Positions 25,548 to 34,370 of a stretch of 64,000 nt of DNA are shown here, in pieces (positions within the stretch are counted from its first letter, which is position 1; every line of letters begins with the position of its first letter). The stretch comes from Cyanobacterium sp. HL-69 (GTDB taxonomy: Bacteria; Cyanobacteriota; Cyanobacteriia; Cyanobacteriales; Cyanobacteriaceae). The DNA lies in contig CP024912.1 of the NCBI GenBank assembly GCA_002813895.1, forward strand, positions 372,001-436,000. The letters are read 5' to 3'. Position numbers and translations under genes: made by a program. The notes beneath the pieces are model-generated. The model had not been told where the DNA came from. It saw only the letters and a program-made list of their open reading frames with translations, and did not search any database.

Positions 25548-27101
25548 ATGTATTCAAACCAAACTACAATTTTAGTTACCGCCCAAGAAATGAGGCTAAT
25601 TGAGGAAGAAATTTTCTCCGCAGGAATGCCCGTAGCTAGTTTAATGGAAAAAGTAGCCCTGAAAACGGCTCAAAAAATTAAAGAATTATACCCTTTAAAA
25701 GAAAAAAAACTTTCAGTGGGATTTATCATTGGTAGTGGTCATAATGGAGGAGATGCTTTAGTAGTTGCTAGAGAATTATATTGCCATGGTTATGATGTCA
25801 TAATCTATGCCCCTCTCATAGAAAAGTTTAAGGATTTAACAGCCCATCATTTTAAGTATGCTTCTAGTTTAGGGATTACCATTGTTAGTAATCTTGAAGC
25901 CTTAAATACTTGTCATATAATAATTGATGGTTTATTTGGTTTTGGTTTAACTAGAAAAATAATTGATAATTTAGCAGAAGATATAAAAACTCTTAATGGA
26001 TGGCATAAACCTGTTATTAGTATTGATATTCCTTCAGGAATTAATAGCGATACTGGGGCAGTTTTAGGAGTCGCAATAAAGGCAAAATATACCCTTTGTT
26101 TGGGATTGTATAAAAAAGGAATTTGGCAAGATAAAGCCTTAGAATATTTGGGGCAGGTGGAAAGAATAGATTTTGATATTCCCTCCTCCTATGTTCATAA
26201 AATTACATCTGAATCTCCCTCTCCAGAATTATTAACCGCACAAAAAGTAAAAGACATCTTGCCGTTACCCCGTCAGGTGACAACTTATAAGTACAAACAG
26301 GGGCATTTATTGTTAATTTGTGGCTCAAAAGAATACGCTGGGGCAGCTTTATTGTCTGCCTATGGGGCAAGGAGTAGCGGAGTAGGAATGGTGACGATGG
26401 TAGTGCCTGAAAGTTTAACATCCTTTATCAATGCCCAGTTACCAGAAATGTTGGTGATTGGTTGTCGAGAAACTCCCCTCGGTAGTATCGAAACTTTGCC
26501 TTTGTTGGATTGGGATAAATATCAATGGGTATCTTGTGGCATGGGTTTAACAAAGGAAGCTGTTTCGGTGGTGGAAAAAGTAATTAGCAGTAACTGTAAT
26601 ATTCTTTTGGATGCCGATGCTTTAAATATTGTGGCAAATTATTATCTTCTTGAGGTTTTACAAACTAGGCAGGGTGAAACAGTTTTGACTCCCCATGATG
26701 GAGAATTTGAGCGTTTATTTCCTGATTTTTCTTTCGTGGGTATGGCTGATAGAATCGAGGAAACAAGACAAGGGGCGATCGCCCTTAATGCTACAATTTT
26801 AAGGAAAGGTGCTAAAACCATTATTAGCGATAATAGCCATACTTGGATTATCCCCCATGGCACTCCCGCCCTTGCGAGGGGAGGAAGTGGTGATGTATTG
26901 AGCGGATTTATCGGTGGCTTACTTGCCCAAAATAGTTTTACGGATACTCCTGTAATTGATACCGTTGCAGCGGCTGGTTGGTTACATCAACAGGGCGCAA
27001 TTTTAGCCAGTGAAGATTTATCTGTGTTAGGGGTAGATGGGGTTACTTTATCTCGATATATTCTTAAAGCGGTTAATGAATTAAAAGGGAATGGGGAATA
27101 G
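25548..27101 (+). CDS. nnr: Bifunctional NAD(P)H-hydrate epimerase/ADP-dependent dehydratase
   Basis: A 517-residue metabolite-repair enzyme. It restores NADH and NADPH that have become hydrated. The N-terminal YjeF epimerase domain (about 1-215) has GSGHNGGDALVVAREL and the SIDIPSGINSDTG segment. The C-terminal carbohydrate-kinase-like dehydratase (about 225-517) has AYGARSSGVGMVT, DADALNI, LTPHDGEF and ARGGSGDVLSGFI, where the aspartate is catalytic. The fusion is the common bacterial form. The final codons overlap a GGGAATGGGGAATAG heptad repeat. Confidence 0.95.
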   Translation: MYSNQTTILVTAQEMRLIEEEIFSAGMPVASLMEKVALKTAQKIKELYPLKEKKLSVGFIIGSGHNGGDALVVARELYCHGYDVIIYAPLIEKFKDLTAHHFKYASSLGITIVSNLEALNTCHIIIDGLFGFGLTRKIIDNLAEDIKTLNGWHKPVISIDIPSGINSDTGAVLGVAIKAKYTLCLGLYKKGIWQDKALEYLGQVERIDFDIPSSYVHKITSESPSPELLTAQKVKDILPLPRQVTTYKYKQGHLLLICGSKEYAGAALLSAYGARSSGVGMVTMVVPESLTSFINAQLPEMLVIGCRETPLGSIETLPLLDWDKYQWVSCGMGLTKEAVSVVEKVISSNCNILLDADALNIVANYYLLEVLQTRQGETVLTPHDGEFERLFPDFSFVGMADRIEETRQGAIALNATILRKGAKTIISDNSHTWIIPHGTPALARGGSGDVLSGFIGGLLAQNSFTDTPVIDTVAAAGWLHQQGAILASEDLSVLGVDGVTLSRYILKAVNELKGNGE

Positions 27102-27114
27102 GCAATGGGCAATA
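27087..27114 (+). repeat. Heptad repeat at the 3' end of nnr
   Basis: GGGAATGGGGAATAG then GCAATGGGCAATAG form a run of about four 7-base units that covers the last codons and stop of nnr. Confidence 0.45.
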
Positions 27115-27213
27115 GTTTTTTTATTCTTATTGTTGAGGATGGTATTGGTAATTTCACTTGGATTTTTTGCCTTTAATCGTTGATATTAAGTTCAGATAAA
27201 TTATTGCAATGAA

Positions 27214-27262
27214 AAGTCCCCAGAATTGGGGGATTTAGGGGGCTAAAAAGCGATCCTTTTTA
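27214..27262 (+). repeat. 49-bp dispersed repeat, copy 1
   Basis: Two hairpins in sequence, TCCCC-AGAATT-GGGGGA and AAAAAG-CGATC-CTTTTT, joined by TTTAGGGGGC. A diverged second copy stands at 32908-32955. Both copies precede a plus-strand gene (menC here, mtnB there). The first half matches a palindromic repeat frequent in cyanobacterial genomes. Confidence 0.6.
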
Positions 27263-27291
27263 CCACTGATTACTCGAACTCAAGTTTAAAT

Positions 27292-28401
27292 ATGAAAATT
27301 GAAAGAATTGATTTATACTACGTTGAAATACCATTTATTTATCCTTTCAAAACTAACGGCATTAATGTAAATAGTCATAGTTGTTTGATAGTTAAAATTC
27401 ATAGTGAAGGCTTTATAGGTTATGGAGAATGTCCTACTTTTAACCAACCTTTTTACAATTACGAAACCATTACCACTGCCCATCATATTTTAAAAGATTT
27501 TTTGATTCCTTTGTTGCTCCATAAAAAAATAAATTCTCCCCAAGAAGTAATTAAAATATTATCCCCCGTCAGAGGGAATCCAATGGCAAAATCAGCCCTT
27601 GATTGTGCCGTATGGGATTTGTTTGCCAAGAAAAAAAACTTACCTTTATATAAATATATTGGTGGAGTGAGAGAAAAAGTTAGGGTAGGGGTAAGCGTTT
27701 CTTTGCAATCTAGTATAGAGGCTTTAATGGACAGGGTAAATAGTTATTTAGAGGAAGGTTATCAAAGAATAAAGTTAAAAATCGCTCCTGAGAATGCTTT
27801 ATCTTGTTTGACGGCTATTCGTGAAAGTTATCCCAATTTGATGTTGATGGGGGATGCCAATTCGGTTTTCACTTTAGATGATATGGATTTATTCAAACAA
27901 TTGGATGATTTGAATTTGTTGATGATTGAGCAACCTTTGGCTTATGATGATCTGTTAGAACATAGTCGGTTACAGTCACAGATAAAAACCCCCCTATGTC
28001 TCGATGAAAGCATCAATTCTGTTAATGATACCCTAAACGCGATCGCCCTTAAATCATGTCAAATAATAAATTTAAAACAATCCCGTGTGGGCGGTATTAC
28101 TAACACCATTGAAATCCATAATCTTTGTGAAAAAGCAGGTATAAAACTATGGTGCGGAGGGATGTTAGAATCTGGTATTGGTAGGGCAACAAACTTACAT
28201 ATTGCCAGTCTTCCCCAATTTAAATTACCTGCTGATATTTCCGCCACCAATCGTTATTTTGAAGAAGATATTATCACTCAAAATATTAAGTTAAACCCCG
28301 AAGACTCTACCATCAATATCCCTCAAAAAGCAGGAATAGGGGTAGATATTGATGAGGAAAAGTTAGAAAAATTTACCCTCTCTCAAGAATCTTTTACTTA
28401 A
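27292..28401 (+). CDS. menC: o-Succinylbenzoate synthase MenC
   Basis: A 369-residue enolase-superfamily enzyme that dehydrates SHCHC to o-succinylbenzoate in phylloquinone (vitamin K1) synthesis, needed for photosystem I. The barrel residues are visible: K161 and K163 (KLK), metal ligands D188, E213 and D238, and K262 on the other face. The segments GYGECPTF and GGMLESGIGRATNLHIASLP are typical of the MenC/N-acylamino-acid-racemase clade. In a phototroph the MenC role is the most likely; racemase activity as a side reaction is common in this clade. Confidence 0.88.
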   Translation: MKIERIDLYYVEIPFIYPFKTNGINVNSHSCLIVKIHSEGFIGYGECPTFNQPFYNYETITTAHHILKDFLIPLLLHKKINSPQEVIKILSPVRGNPMAKSALDCAVWDLFAKKKNLPLYKYIGGVREKVRVGVSVSLQSSIEALMDRVNSYLEEGYQRIKLKIAPENALSCLTAIRESYPNLMLMGDANSVFTLDDMDLFKQLDDLNLLMIEQPLAYDDLLEHSRLQSQIKTPLCLDESINSVNDTLNAIALKSCQIINLKQSRVGGITNTIEIHNLCEKAGIKLWCGGMLESGIGRATNLHIASLPQFKLPADISATNRYFEEDIITQNIKLNPEDSTINIPQKAGIGVDIDEEKLEKFTLSQESFT

Positions 28402-28547
28402 ATCAAGCAAATTTTCGGCGTTGGTGAATGAGGGTATGGTAGAAAAAGGACAAAAGTGAGGTAAAAAACAGAAAATGTCCAGAAGGTGGCTTCAAGAGTA
28501 TCAATTCCTTGGGTTAACCACTCTTTAAGTTCTAATAATTCTTCCAT
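28398..28547 (-). CDS. Candidate 49-residue membrane protein (doubtful)
   Basis: An ATG at 28547 opens 49 codons on the minus strand. The product has an acidic amphipathic N-terminus (MEELLELKEWLTQGIDTLEA), then a hydrophobic stretch (FWTFSVFYLTFVLFLP). The stop overlaps the end of menC by four bases. No Shine-Dalgarno sequence is visible. I do not recognise it, and it may be chance. Confidence 0.3.
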   Translation of the reverse strand: MEELLELKEWLTQGIDTLEATFWTFSVFYLTFVLFLPYPHSPTPKICLI

Positions 28548-28636
28548 TAGTTCGCTATACTAATCCGATTCTAGCCTGTTCAATAACGTCGAAGCAAAAT
28601 CTAATTTGAATAATTTTATAGCCTTAACATCGCACT

Positions 28637-30271
28637 CTATTTATTACTCAGCTTCCTTTCTTGGGACAAAATAATAAACGTTAAACCCGTGCAAATAACT
28701 AACATTCCAAAAGAAGCTGCCGCCGCCGAGGCAAAACGAGCATCATTGGTGGACTCCCAAATTTCCACAGCGAGGGTTTTGAAACCGATGGGGGATAATA
28801 GTATGGTGGCGGGTAATTCCTTGATAGCGGTCACAAATACTAATACAGCACCGCTAGTGATACCAGGACGCACGAGGGGAATGGTGACTTCTTTGAGGGT
28901 TTGCCATGGGCTACGCCCCAAGCTACGGGCAGATTCTTCGAGGGATGGATTCACCTGTAGTAATGAACTGCGGTTGGTACCAACGGATTGGGGTAAAAAT
29001 AAAATTATGTAGGCAAAAACTAACATGGGCATGGTTTGATAAATCCATGGTAAATAGTTCGCCCCGAAGAAAACAAGGGATAAAGCAACCACAATGCCGG
29101 GTAAACCGTAGCCGAGGTAAGTTCCCCTTTCAATGAGGGTGGTAAGGGTATTGGGAAAGCGAACGGAGAGAATAGCCACAGGTAGAGCCAACAGGGTGGC
29201 AAATATGGCGGCCAGACTGGATGCCCAAGCTGAATTTCGGGCAAATACGAGCATATTTTGTAAAGTGGCGATCGCATCTGAACTCCTGGTCAACCAAAGA
29301 ACAATTACTCCAATGGGTAACACTAAGGAGAAAAAAGACACTATACAACAAAAGGCGATCGCAGGTAATTTCCACCTACCAAGGGGAATTACAACCCCCT
29401 TATTAATCGCCCCAGAGCCACGGGAATAATAATTTGCATTGGTTCTTACTTTTTGTTCAATGATAAGAATTACTAATACTAAAACCACTAACACTATAGA
29501 TAAAGCCGCAGCCAATCCACGATTAAAACTAGAGCGATATTGAGTAAAAATAGCATTAGTGAAAGAATTGAACCGCATGAGAGCAGGAGTTCCAAAATCC
29601 TGTAGGGCATAGAGAGACACCAACAAAGAACCTGCTACGATAGAAGGACGTAACAAAGGTAAAGTTACCCGAAAAAATATGCCCCATGCCCCATAACCCA
29701 AACTACGGGCCGATTCTTCTAAAGCCGGGTCAAGTCCTTGTAAACCAGCCCGAACACTTAATAATAAATATGGATAGGAAAAAAGAGTAATAGCCGCAAT
29801 GGTACCAGTCCAACCATAGATAGAAGGGAGACTTTCCACTCCAAAAGGTTCTAGCCATGATTGTAAAAGACTGCCCCGAGGACCAAAGGTGGCGATAAGG
29901 GCAAAACTACCCACATAGGTAGGAATAGCAAGGGGTAAGGTACTCACCACAGACCAAAATTTACGCCATGGTAAATCGGTTCTAACGGTCAAAAAAGCGT
30001 AAGGAATGGCGATTAAAGCGGCGATCGCCGTTGAAGCTGCCGCCATACCAATGCTATTAAGTAAAATTCTCAGAATACGTACATTAAAAATAAAATTAAT
30101 TAACTCTTGCAATTCCTCAACCGAAGAAACACTTCCTGCCCTGATAATTAGATAAATCAAAGGAATCACAATGGCAATAACCGTTATGATTGCCACTACC
30201 AACAGGAATAATGGGGGCTTAATGTTATTTTGTGGTAATGATTTTGTCTGAAAATCAGGACTATTGGTCAT
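28637..30271 (-). CDS. futB: Ferric iron ABC transporter permease FutB
   Basis: A 544-residue inner-membrane permease with about twelve helices. It is a fused pair of binding-protein-dependent transport domains. Both halves have the EAA loop for the ATPase: ALEESARSLGYGAWGIFFRVTLP at about 180-202 and SLEESARSLGRSPWQTLKEVTIP at about 445-467. Such two-domain permeases serve Fe3+ importers (FutB/SfuB/FbpB). It follows futA by 170 bp in the same direction. The ATPase FutC is not in the window, as in Synechocystis where the fut genes are scattered. Confidence 0.9.
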   Translation of the reverse strand: MTNSPDFQTKSLPQNNIKPPLFLLVVAIITVIAIVIPLIYLIIRAGSVSSVEELQELINFIFNVRILRILLNSIGMAAASTAIAALIAIPYAFLTVRTDLPWRKFWSVVSTLPLAIPTYVGSFALIATFGPRGSLLQSWLEPFGVESLPSIYGWTGTIAAITLFSYPYLLLSVRAGLQGLDPALEESARSLGYGAWGIFFRVTLPLLRPSIVAGSLLVSLYALQDFGTPALMRFNSFTNAIFTQYRSSFNRGLAAALSIVLVVLVLVILIIEQKVRTNANYYSRGSGAINKGVVIPLGRWKLPAIAFCCIVSFFSLVLPIGVIVLWLTRSSDAIATLQNMLVFARNSAWASSLAAIFATLLALPVAILSVRFPNTLTTLIERGTYLGYGLPGIVVALSLVFFGANYLPWIYQTMPMLVFAYIILFLPQSVGTNRSSLLQVNPSLEESARSLGRSPWQTLKEVTIPLVRPGITSGAVLVFVTAIKELPATILLSPIGFKTLAVEIWESTNDARFASAAAASFGMLVICTGLTFIILSQERKLSNK

Positions 30272-30441
30272 GAGAATTAATTAAAGTTTATTGTTACTGG
30301 TACTAATGGGCAAAAAAAATGGGCAAGGTTTTAGGAGATTGGAACTCCAGATCAAAAAGATCTTTTAACTGCCATTACCCATTATTATAAGTTCAAAAGA
30401 AATTTGTCTAGGAAAGATTATTTCTTTGAATTGGTCTTATG

Positions 30442-31515
30442 TTATTCGATCGCACCCATCTCTCTCAATAAATTAAGAGTACCTTCTAAATCCTCTAAAC
30501 TGCTTAAATCGATAGAAGGAGGATTAATTTCCTCAATGGAAACTTGATCTTGGGGAGGTGCGGCCCCTTCAATTAAAGGATATTCATTGGTATTTTCTGC
30601 AAAATAGGCTTGAGATTCATCCGTTAACAAAAAGTCGATAAGGGCGATCGCCACAGCCTCACTGTCAGTACCATCAAGAATAGATACCCCAGCCACATTG
30701 ATCATCGCACCCACATCATTATTAGTGTAATGGTGAGCCACAGGAAAATTAGGATCTTCAGTGGTGAAACGATTTAAATAATAATGATTAACCAAACCGA
30801 TTTCAGCCTCACCTCGTCCCACAGCCTCCACCGTAGTTGTATTGTTAGGGTAAACTTGAGGATTATTATCGATAATGCCTTGTAACCACTCTCTAGTTCT
30901 CTCATCCCCCTCTGTTACTCGCATGGCCGTTACAAAAGATTGAAAAGAACCATTAGTAGGCGCCCAAGCAACCTTTCCACTCCACTGTTCCTCCGTTAAT
31001 GCCCAGATAGAATCAGGAAGCTCAGACTCCTCCACCAAATCAACATTGTAAGCAAGGGTACGCGCCCGACCAGAAATACCAATCCACTGCCCTTCAGGAG
31101 AACGAAAACGAGAATCCACCTTATCCAAAAGCTCTTGAGGAATAGGCTTAGTTCTACCCTCTAGTTGCAATGCTCCTAATGCTCCCGCATCCTGACCAAA
31201 GTATATATCCGCAGGAGTATTTTCGCCTTCTTCTAAAATAGCCGCCGCTAACTCTGCCGTGTCGCCATAACGCACTTGCACTGTTACTCCAGTTTCTTCC
31301 TCAAATCTTTCTAACAAAGGTCCAATTAACTCTTCATTTCTACCAGAATAAATAGTCAGTTCCTGTCCTGCTAAATCAACCGCTTCTCCCGCGGTTTCTC
31401 CAGTGGTTGTTCCTCCTCCTCCGACATCGGTATTATTCGGAGCATTACAAGCAATGGTTAAAGCACTAGACGCAAATACAACCCCGATTAAACCTAATAT
31501 TTTTCTTCTTTTCAT
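30442..31515 (-). CDS. futA: Ferric iron ABC transporter substrate-binding protein FutA
   Basis: A 357-residue periplasmic binding protein of the Fe3+ family. The N-terminus MKRRKILGLIG is followed by a hydrophobic stretch and a cysteine in T-I-A-C, so it is exported and possibly lipid-modified, although the -3 threonine is not ideal for a lipobox. A G/T-rich linker follows. The domain begins ELTIYSGRNEELIGPL, the classic start of this family. The tyrosine pair in LVNHYYLNRF (about 238-247) corresponds to the Fe3+-binding tyrosines. It heads the futA-futB pair. An A+T-rich inverted repeat 18 bp upstream could be a Fur site. Confidence 0.92.
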   Translation of the reverse strand: MKRRKILGLIGVVFASSALTIACNAPNNTDVGGGGTTTGETAGEAVDLAGQELTIYSGRNEELIGPLLERFEEETGVTVQVRYGDTAELAAAILEEGENTPADIYFGQDAGALGALQLEGRTKPIPQELLDKVDSRFRSPEGQWIGISGRARTLAYNVDLVEESELPDSIWALTEEQWSGKVAWAPTNGSFQSFVTAMRVTEGDERTREWLQGIIDNNPQVYPNNTTTVEAVGRGEAEIGLVNHYYLNRFTTEDPNFPVAHHYTNNDVGAMINVAGVSILDGTDSEAVAIALIDFLLTDESQAYFAENTNEYPLIEGAAPPQDQVSIEEINPPSIDLSSLEDLEGTLNLLREMGAIE

Positions 31516-31532
31516 TGTTTATCTTCTTTATT

Positions 31533-31548
31533 AATAAAAATTCTTATT
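31533..31548 (-). promoter_or_regulatory. Candidate Fur-type operator upstream of futA
   Basis: The inverted repeat AATAA-AAATTC-TTATT lies 18-33 bp before the futA start. It has the A+T-rich palindromic form of Fur boxes but fits the consensus only loosely. The iron-uptake role of futA makes Fur control likely; the exact site is inference. Confidence 0.3.
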
Positions 31549-31910
31549 TAGGTATCTTATAGGCTATCTCATATTGTTATTACTTGTCAATGTTAATGCT
31601 AATAAATAGCAACAAAAAGTATGTAAAGACTTCACCACAAAAGTTATGAAGTGATTCAAAGGGAATAAACAGCGTTCTAATGTTGAAATATTCTGTTAAC
31701 CTGAGTTCGGATTAAATTGATTGAGTGAGGAAAAAAAATTTTACAAAAAGAGTAGGCTTGTTGAACTCATGAGAGTGTGTATTCCGTCCACAAAGAATGT
31801 TGGGACAAAAATTAACTGATGAATGATAATAATAATATTCCCATGCACTTTTGCTCCTTAAATCTCAAGTAATCTAATTGCATAGAAGCTTCTAACAACA
31901 AAAACTTAGG
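31549..31910. other. Intergenic region upstream of futA, no gene seen
   Basis: About 360 bp without a usable ORF. It must contain the futA promoter on the minus strand; TTGACA is present on that strand near 31585-31590 but without a well-placed -10. One small inverted repeat ACTTCA/TGAAGT occurs at 31629-31652. Confidence 0.5.
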
Positions 31911-32843
31911 TTAGTTAGTTATCAAAAGCTCATTAATAATGCCTCTTTTATTTCCTTTACTATTAATCATTCTGGTAGCAGGAATTCGGTAAATATTAAA
32001 ACCTTGATAAAGTTCATCAAAAAAATTATCGTTAGGATTTTCATTTTTTGGATCAGAATTACTGAGCATTAAGTCAACAGAATAGTTATTATTTAATTGT
32101 TTATAAAAGTTAGCTAATCTTTTTTGTTCGTTATCATCAAACATCATTTTAGAATAAGAGTTAAAGTTAGAAGTCTCATTTAAAGGACGATAGGGTGGAT
32201 CAAAATATATAAAAGAATTATTTTTAATATGCTGAATAATTTGCGAATAGTCAGCAATTTTAATATCTGTATTTTGTAGAATAATCGATACATTCAGAAG
32301 GTTATTTTTATCAACAATATTGGGATTTTTATATTTTCCATGGGGAACATTAAAACCTCCTTTTTTGTTAGTCCTAAATAACCCATTAAAACACGTTTTG
32401 TTTAAAAAGATTAATAATGCAGATCTTTTAATCCATGCTTCAGAAAAGTCTATATAATTAAAGTCTATTCTTTCTAAGTTATAAATATCTCTTTTTAGGT
32501 AGAAAAATTGTTTTCTTTGTTCTACATTTAATGATTTATATTCTTCAGATAATTCGGTTAATTGTTCTATTAATTGATCAACTGATTTTTGAATTGTTTT
32601 ATAAACTATAACTATTTCTGGATTTATGTCTGATAAATGACTTTGTTTAATATTATAGTTTTGTACTAAATCAAAAAAAACTGCACCACCACCAATAAAG
32701 GGTTCTATATAATTAAACTGTTCACCTTTTAATAAGGATTTGGGGTAATATTGTCTAAAAGTTTCTAGGAGTTGACTTTTTCCCCCTGCCCATTTTAAAA
32801 AAGGTTTTGCTTTATTATTATCTTTTATTTTTATTAATTTCAT
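31911..32843 (-). CDS. DNA adenine methylase (Dam/D12 class)
   Basis: A 310-residue N6-adenine methyltransferase of the alpha group. It has the SAM-binding FLKWAGGK (15-22), EPFIGGGAVFF (47-57), and catalytic DPPY (215-218). RTNKKGGFNVPHGKY matches the target-recognition part of GATC-specific Dam/DpnM enzymes. GATC methylation would also affect the centre of every HIP1 octamer. No cognate nuclease is adjacent. The 307 bp beyond its start contain dispersed repeats. The GATC target is inferred from family resemblance. Confidence 0.9.
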   Translation of the reverse strand: MKLIKIKDNNKAKPFLKWAGGKSQLLETFRQYYPKSLLKGEQFNYIEPFIGGGAVFFDLVQNYNIKQSHLSDINPEIVIVYKTIQKSVDQLIEQLTELSEEYKSLNVEQRKQFFYLKRDIYNLERIDFNYIDFSEAWIKRSALLIFLNKTCFNGLFRTNKKGGFNVPHGKYKNPNIVDKNNLLNVSIILQNTDIKIADYSQIIQHIKNNSFIYFDPPYRPLNETSNFNSYSKMMFDDNEQKRLANFYKQLNNNYSVDLMLSNSDPKNENPNDNFFDELYQGFNIYRIPATRMINSKGNKRGIINELLITN

Positions 32844-32907
32844 TCAATATTAAGAGAGCTTTTTCAGAGTTTATTTTATACTAGAATTGGATAAAAAATG
32901 ACAATAC

Positions 32908-32955
32908 AAGTCACCCATAATTAGGGGATTTTGGGGCAAAAAACGACCTTTTTTG
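32908..32955 (+). repeat. 49-bp dispersed repeat, copy 2
   Basis: This copy shares the AAGTC start, the ATAATT/GGGGATTT centre and the AAAAARCGA(T)CCTTTTT end with 27214-27262. The first stem has changed on both sides (ACCCAT/TAGGGG), so its pairing is weaker. Confidence 0.55.
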
Positions 32956-32960
32956 TTATT

Positions 32961-33022
32961 AACAAGGGGCTTAAGCCCCTTGCCTTTATGTTTTCAGTAA
33001 GCCCCTTGGCTTGGGCTTTTAA
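32961..33022 (+). repeat. Dispersed palindrome AAGGGG-N6-CCCCTT with partial second copy
   Basis: A perfect 18-bp palindrome AAGGGGCTTAAGCCCCTT (32964-32981) is followed by GCCTT and, from 32997, a degenerate copy TAAGCCCCTTGGCTTGGGC. The same unit with TTTAAA in the centre stands at 63257-63274, also followed by GCCT. It probably belongs to a small dispersed palindromic family. Confidence 0.65.
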
Positions 33023-33140
33023 TAGATCTCTTGCCTTGATGTTTCAATAAGAAGGGAATTTGATTACATATTTTGACAAATTATTTAACCTTATAATTGA
33101 TTATAAGATGGATAAATTTGGATAAAATATATCAGTAATT

Positions 33141-33794
33141 TTGATTGTCATTGAGAAGACGTTGAATAAATATTCTGTGGATGAGTTTAGGAAGGTTGGT
33201 AATGCTATTATTCAAACGGCTAGTTTTCTTAATAGTAAAGGATGGACTCCTGCGACGAGTAGTAATTTTTCCCATGTGATGAGTAATAATTTGTGTGCCA
33301 TTACGGTATCGGGAAAGCATAAGAGTAGATTAACCCTTGATGATATTATGGTGGTGGATTTTGATGGTGTACCTGTGGATGATAAAAAACCATCGGCAGA
33401 AACTTTGTTACACACTACTTTATATAAATGGGATGAAAAAATTACTTCTATACTTCATACTCATTCTGTAAATAGTACGATATTGAGTAGATTGATAGAT
33501 AAACCTTACTGGGAAATAGAAGGCTATGAATTGCAAAAAGCTTTTACAGGAATTAACACCCATGAAAGTTGCATCACTATTCCCATTTTTGACAATAGCC
33601 AAGATATTCCTACCCTCGCCCAAGAAGTGATTGAGTATTTAGATAAGGGTAATCCCTGTTGGGCTTATCTCATTCGGGGACATGGGGTTTATACTTGGGG
33701 TAAGGATATGGACAGCGCCCTTAGACACTTAGAAGCGATAGAATATTTAATGGAGTGTGAATTGGAAATGATTAAGATAACAGGAAAAAGATGA
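33141..33794 (+). CDS. mtnB: Methylthioribulose-1-phosphate dehydratase MtnB
   Basis: A 217-residue class II aldolase-like zinc enzyme of the methionine salvage pathway. It dehydrates methylthioribulose-1-phosphate to the diketo form. GWTPATSSNFS (35-45), a KHKSRLT segment, the ILHTHSVNST zinc motif (about 101-110) and LIRGHGVYTWG (about 175-185) are characteristic. No ATG precedes the domain; the TTG at 33141 is the best in-frame start. A later GTG at 33177 would cut into the domain. It overlaps mtnD by four bases (ATGA), showing translational coupling. Confidence 0.9.
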   Translation: MIVIEKTLNKYSVDEFRKVGNAIIQTASFLNSKGWTPATSSNFSHVMSNNLCAITVSGKHKSRLTLDDIMVVDFDGVPVDDKKPSAETLLHTTLYKWDEKITSILHTHSVNSTILSRLIDKPYWEIEGYELQKAFTGINTHESCITIPIFDNSQDIPTLAQEVIEYLDKGNPCWAYLIRGHGVYTWGKDMDSALRHLEAIEYLMECELEMIKITGKR

Positions 33795-34357
33795 CTAGCT
33801 TAAAAATATTTGACGAAAATAACCCTACAGCGCCAATTTTTGATAGCCACGAAGTTACTAATCACAGGGAGAAAATAGATAAAATCGTTCACCATCTCAA
33901 CCAAGTGGGGGTAAATTTTGAACAGTGGCAAACTGACGATAAGATTCAGTTAGGGGCTACCCAAGAGGAAGTTTTGAAAGCCTATGATAGCGATGTGCAA
34001 AGGTTGATAAATGAGGCTGGTTATCAGGCGGTAGATGTGGTTAGTTTAACCAGTGATAATCCTAATAAAAATGTTTTTAGGGAGAAATTTTTGAACGAGC
34101 ATACCCACAGTGAGGATGAAGTGCGCTTTTTTGTGGCGGGGGAAGGTTTATTTAGTTTGCACCTTGATAATAAGGTATTTGAGGTTTTATGCACTAGGGG
34201 AGATTTGATTAGTGTACCAGCAAATACTCCCCATTGGTTTGACATGGGGCCAAATCCTAATTTTGTAGCTATTCGTCTGTTTAATAATCCTGAAGGGTGG
34301 GTGGCTAATTTTACAGGGGCAGATATTGCTTCAAAATTTTCTCGTCTTGAAAATTAA
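33791..34357 (+). CDS. mtnD: Acireductone dioxygenase MtnD
   Basis: A 188-residue cupin. It oxidises acireductone to the 2-oxo acid precursor of methionine plus formate when iron is bound. Metal ligands are H104, H106 and E110 in HTHSEDEVRFF, with H148 in PHWFD. The gene begins in the ATGA overlap with mtnB and ends 13 bp ahead of mtnC. Confidence 0.95.
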   Translation: MTSLKIFDENNPTAPIFDSHEVTNHREKIDKIVHHLNQVGVNFEQWQTDDKIQLGATQEEVLKAYDSDVQRLINEAGYQAVDVVSLTSDNPNKNVFREKFLNEHTHSEDEVRFFVAGEGLFSLHLDNKVFEVLCTRGDLISVPANTPHWFDMGPNPNFVAIRLFNNPEGWVANFTGADIASKFSRLEN

Positions 34358-34370
34358 CTGTTGATTTTTT

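Noticed and set aside
28689-29429. Several overlapping plus- and minus-strand frames of 76-107 codons within futB
   Set aside because: The futB membrane protein explains the region completely; these are shadows of a hydrophobic coding sequence.
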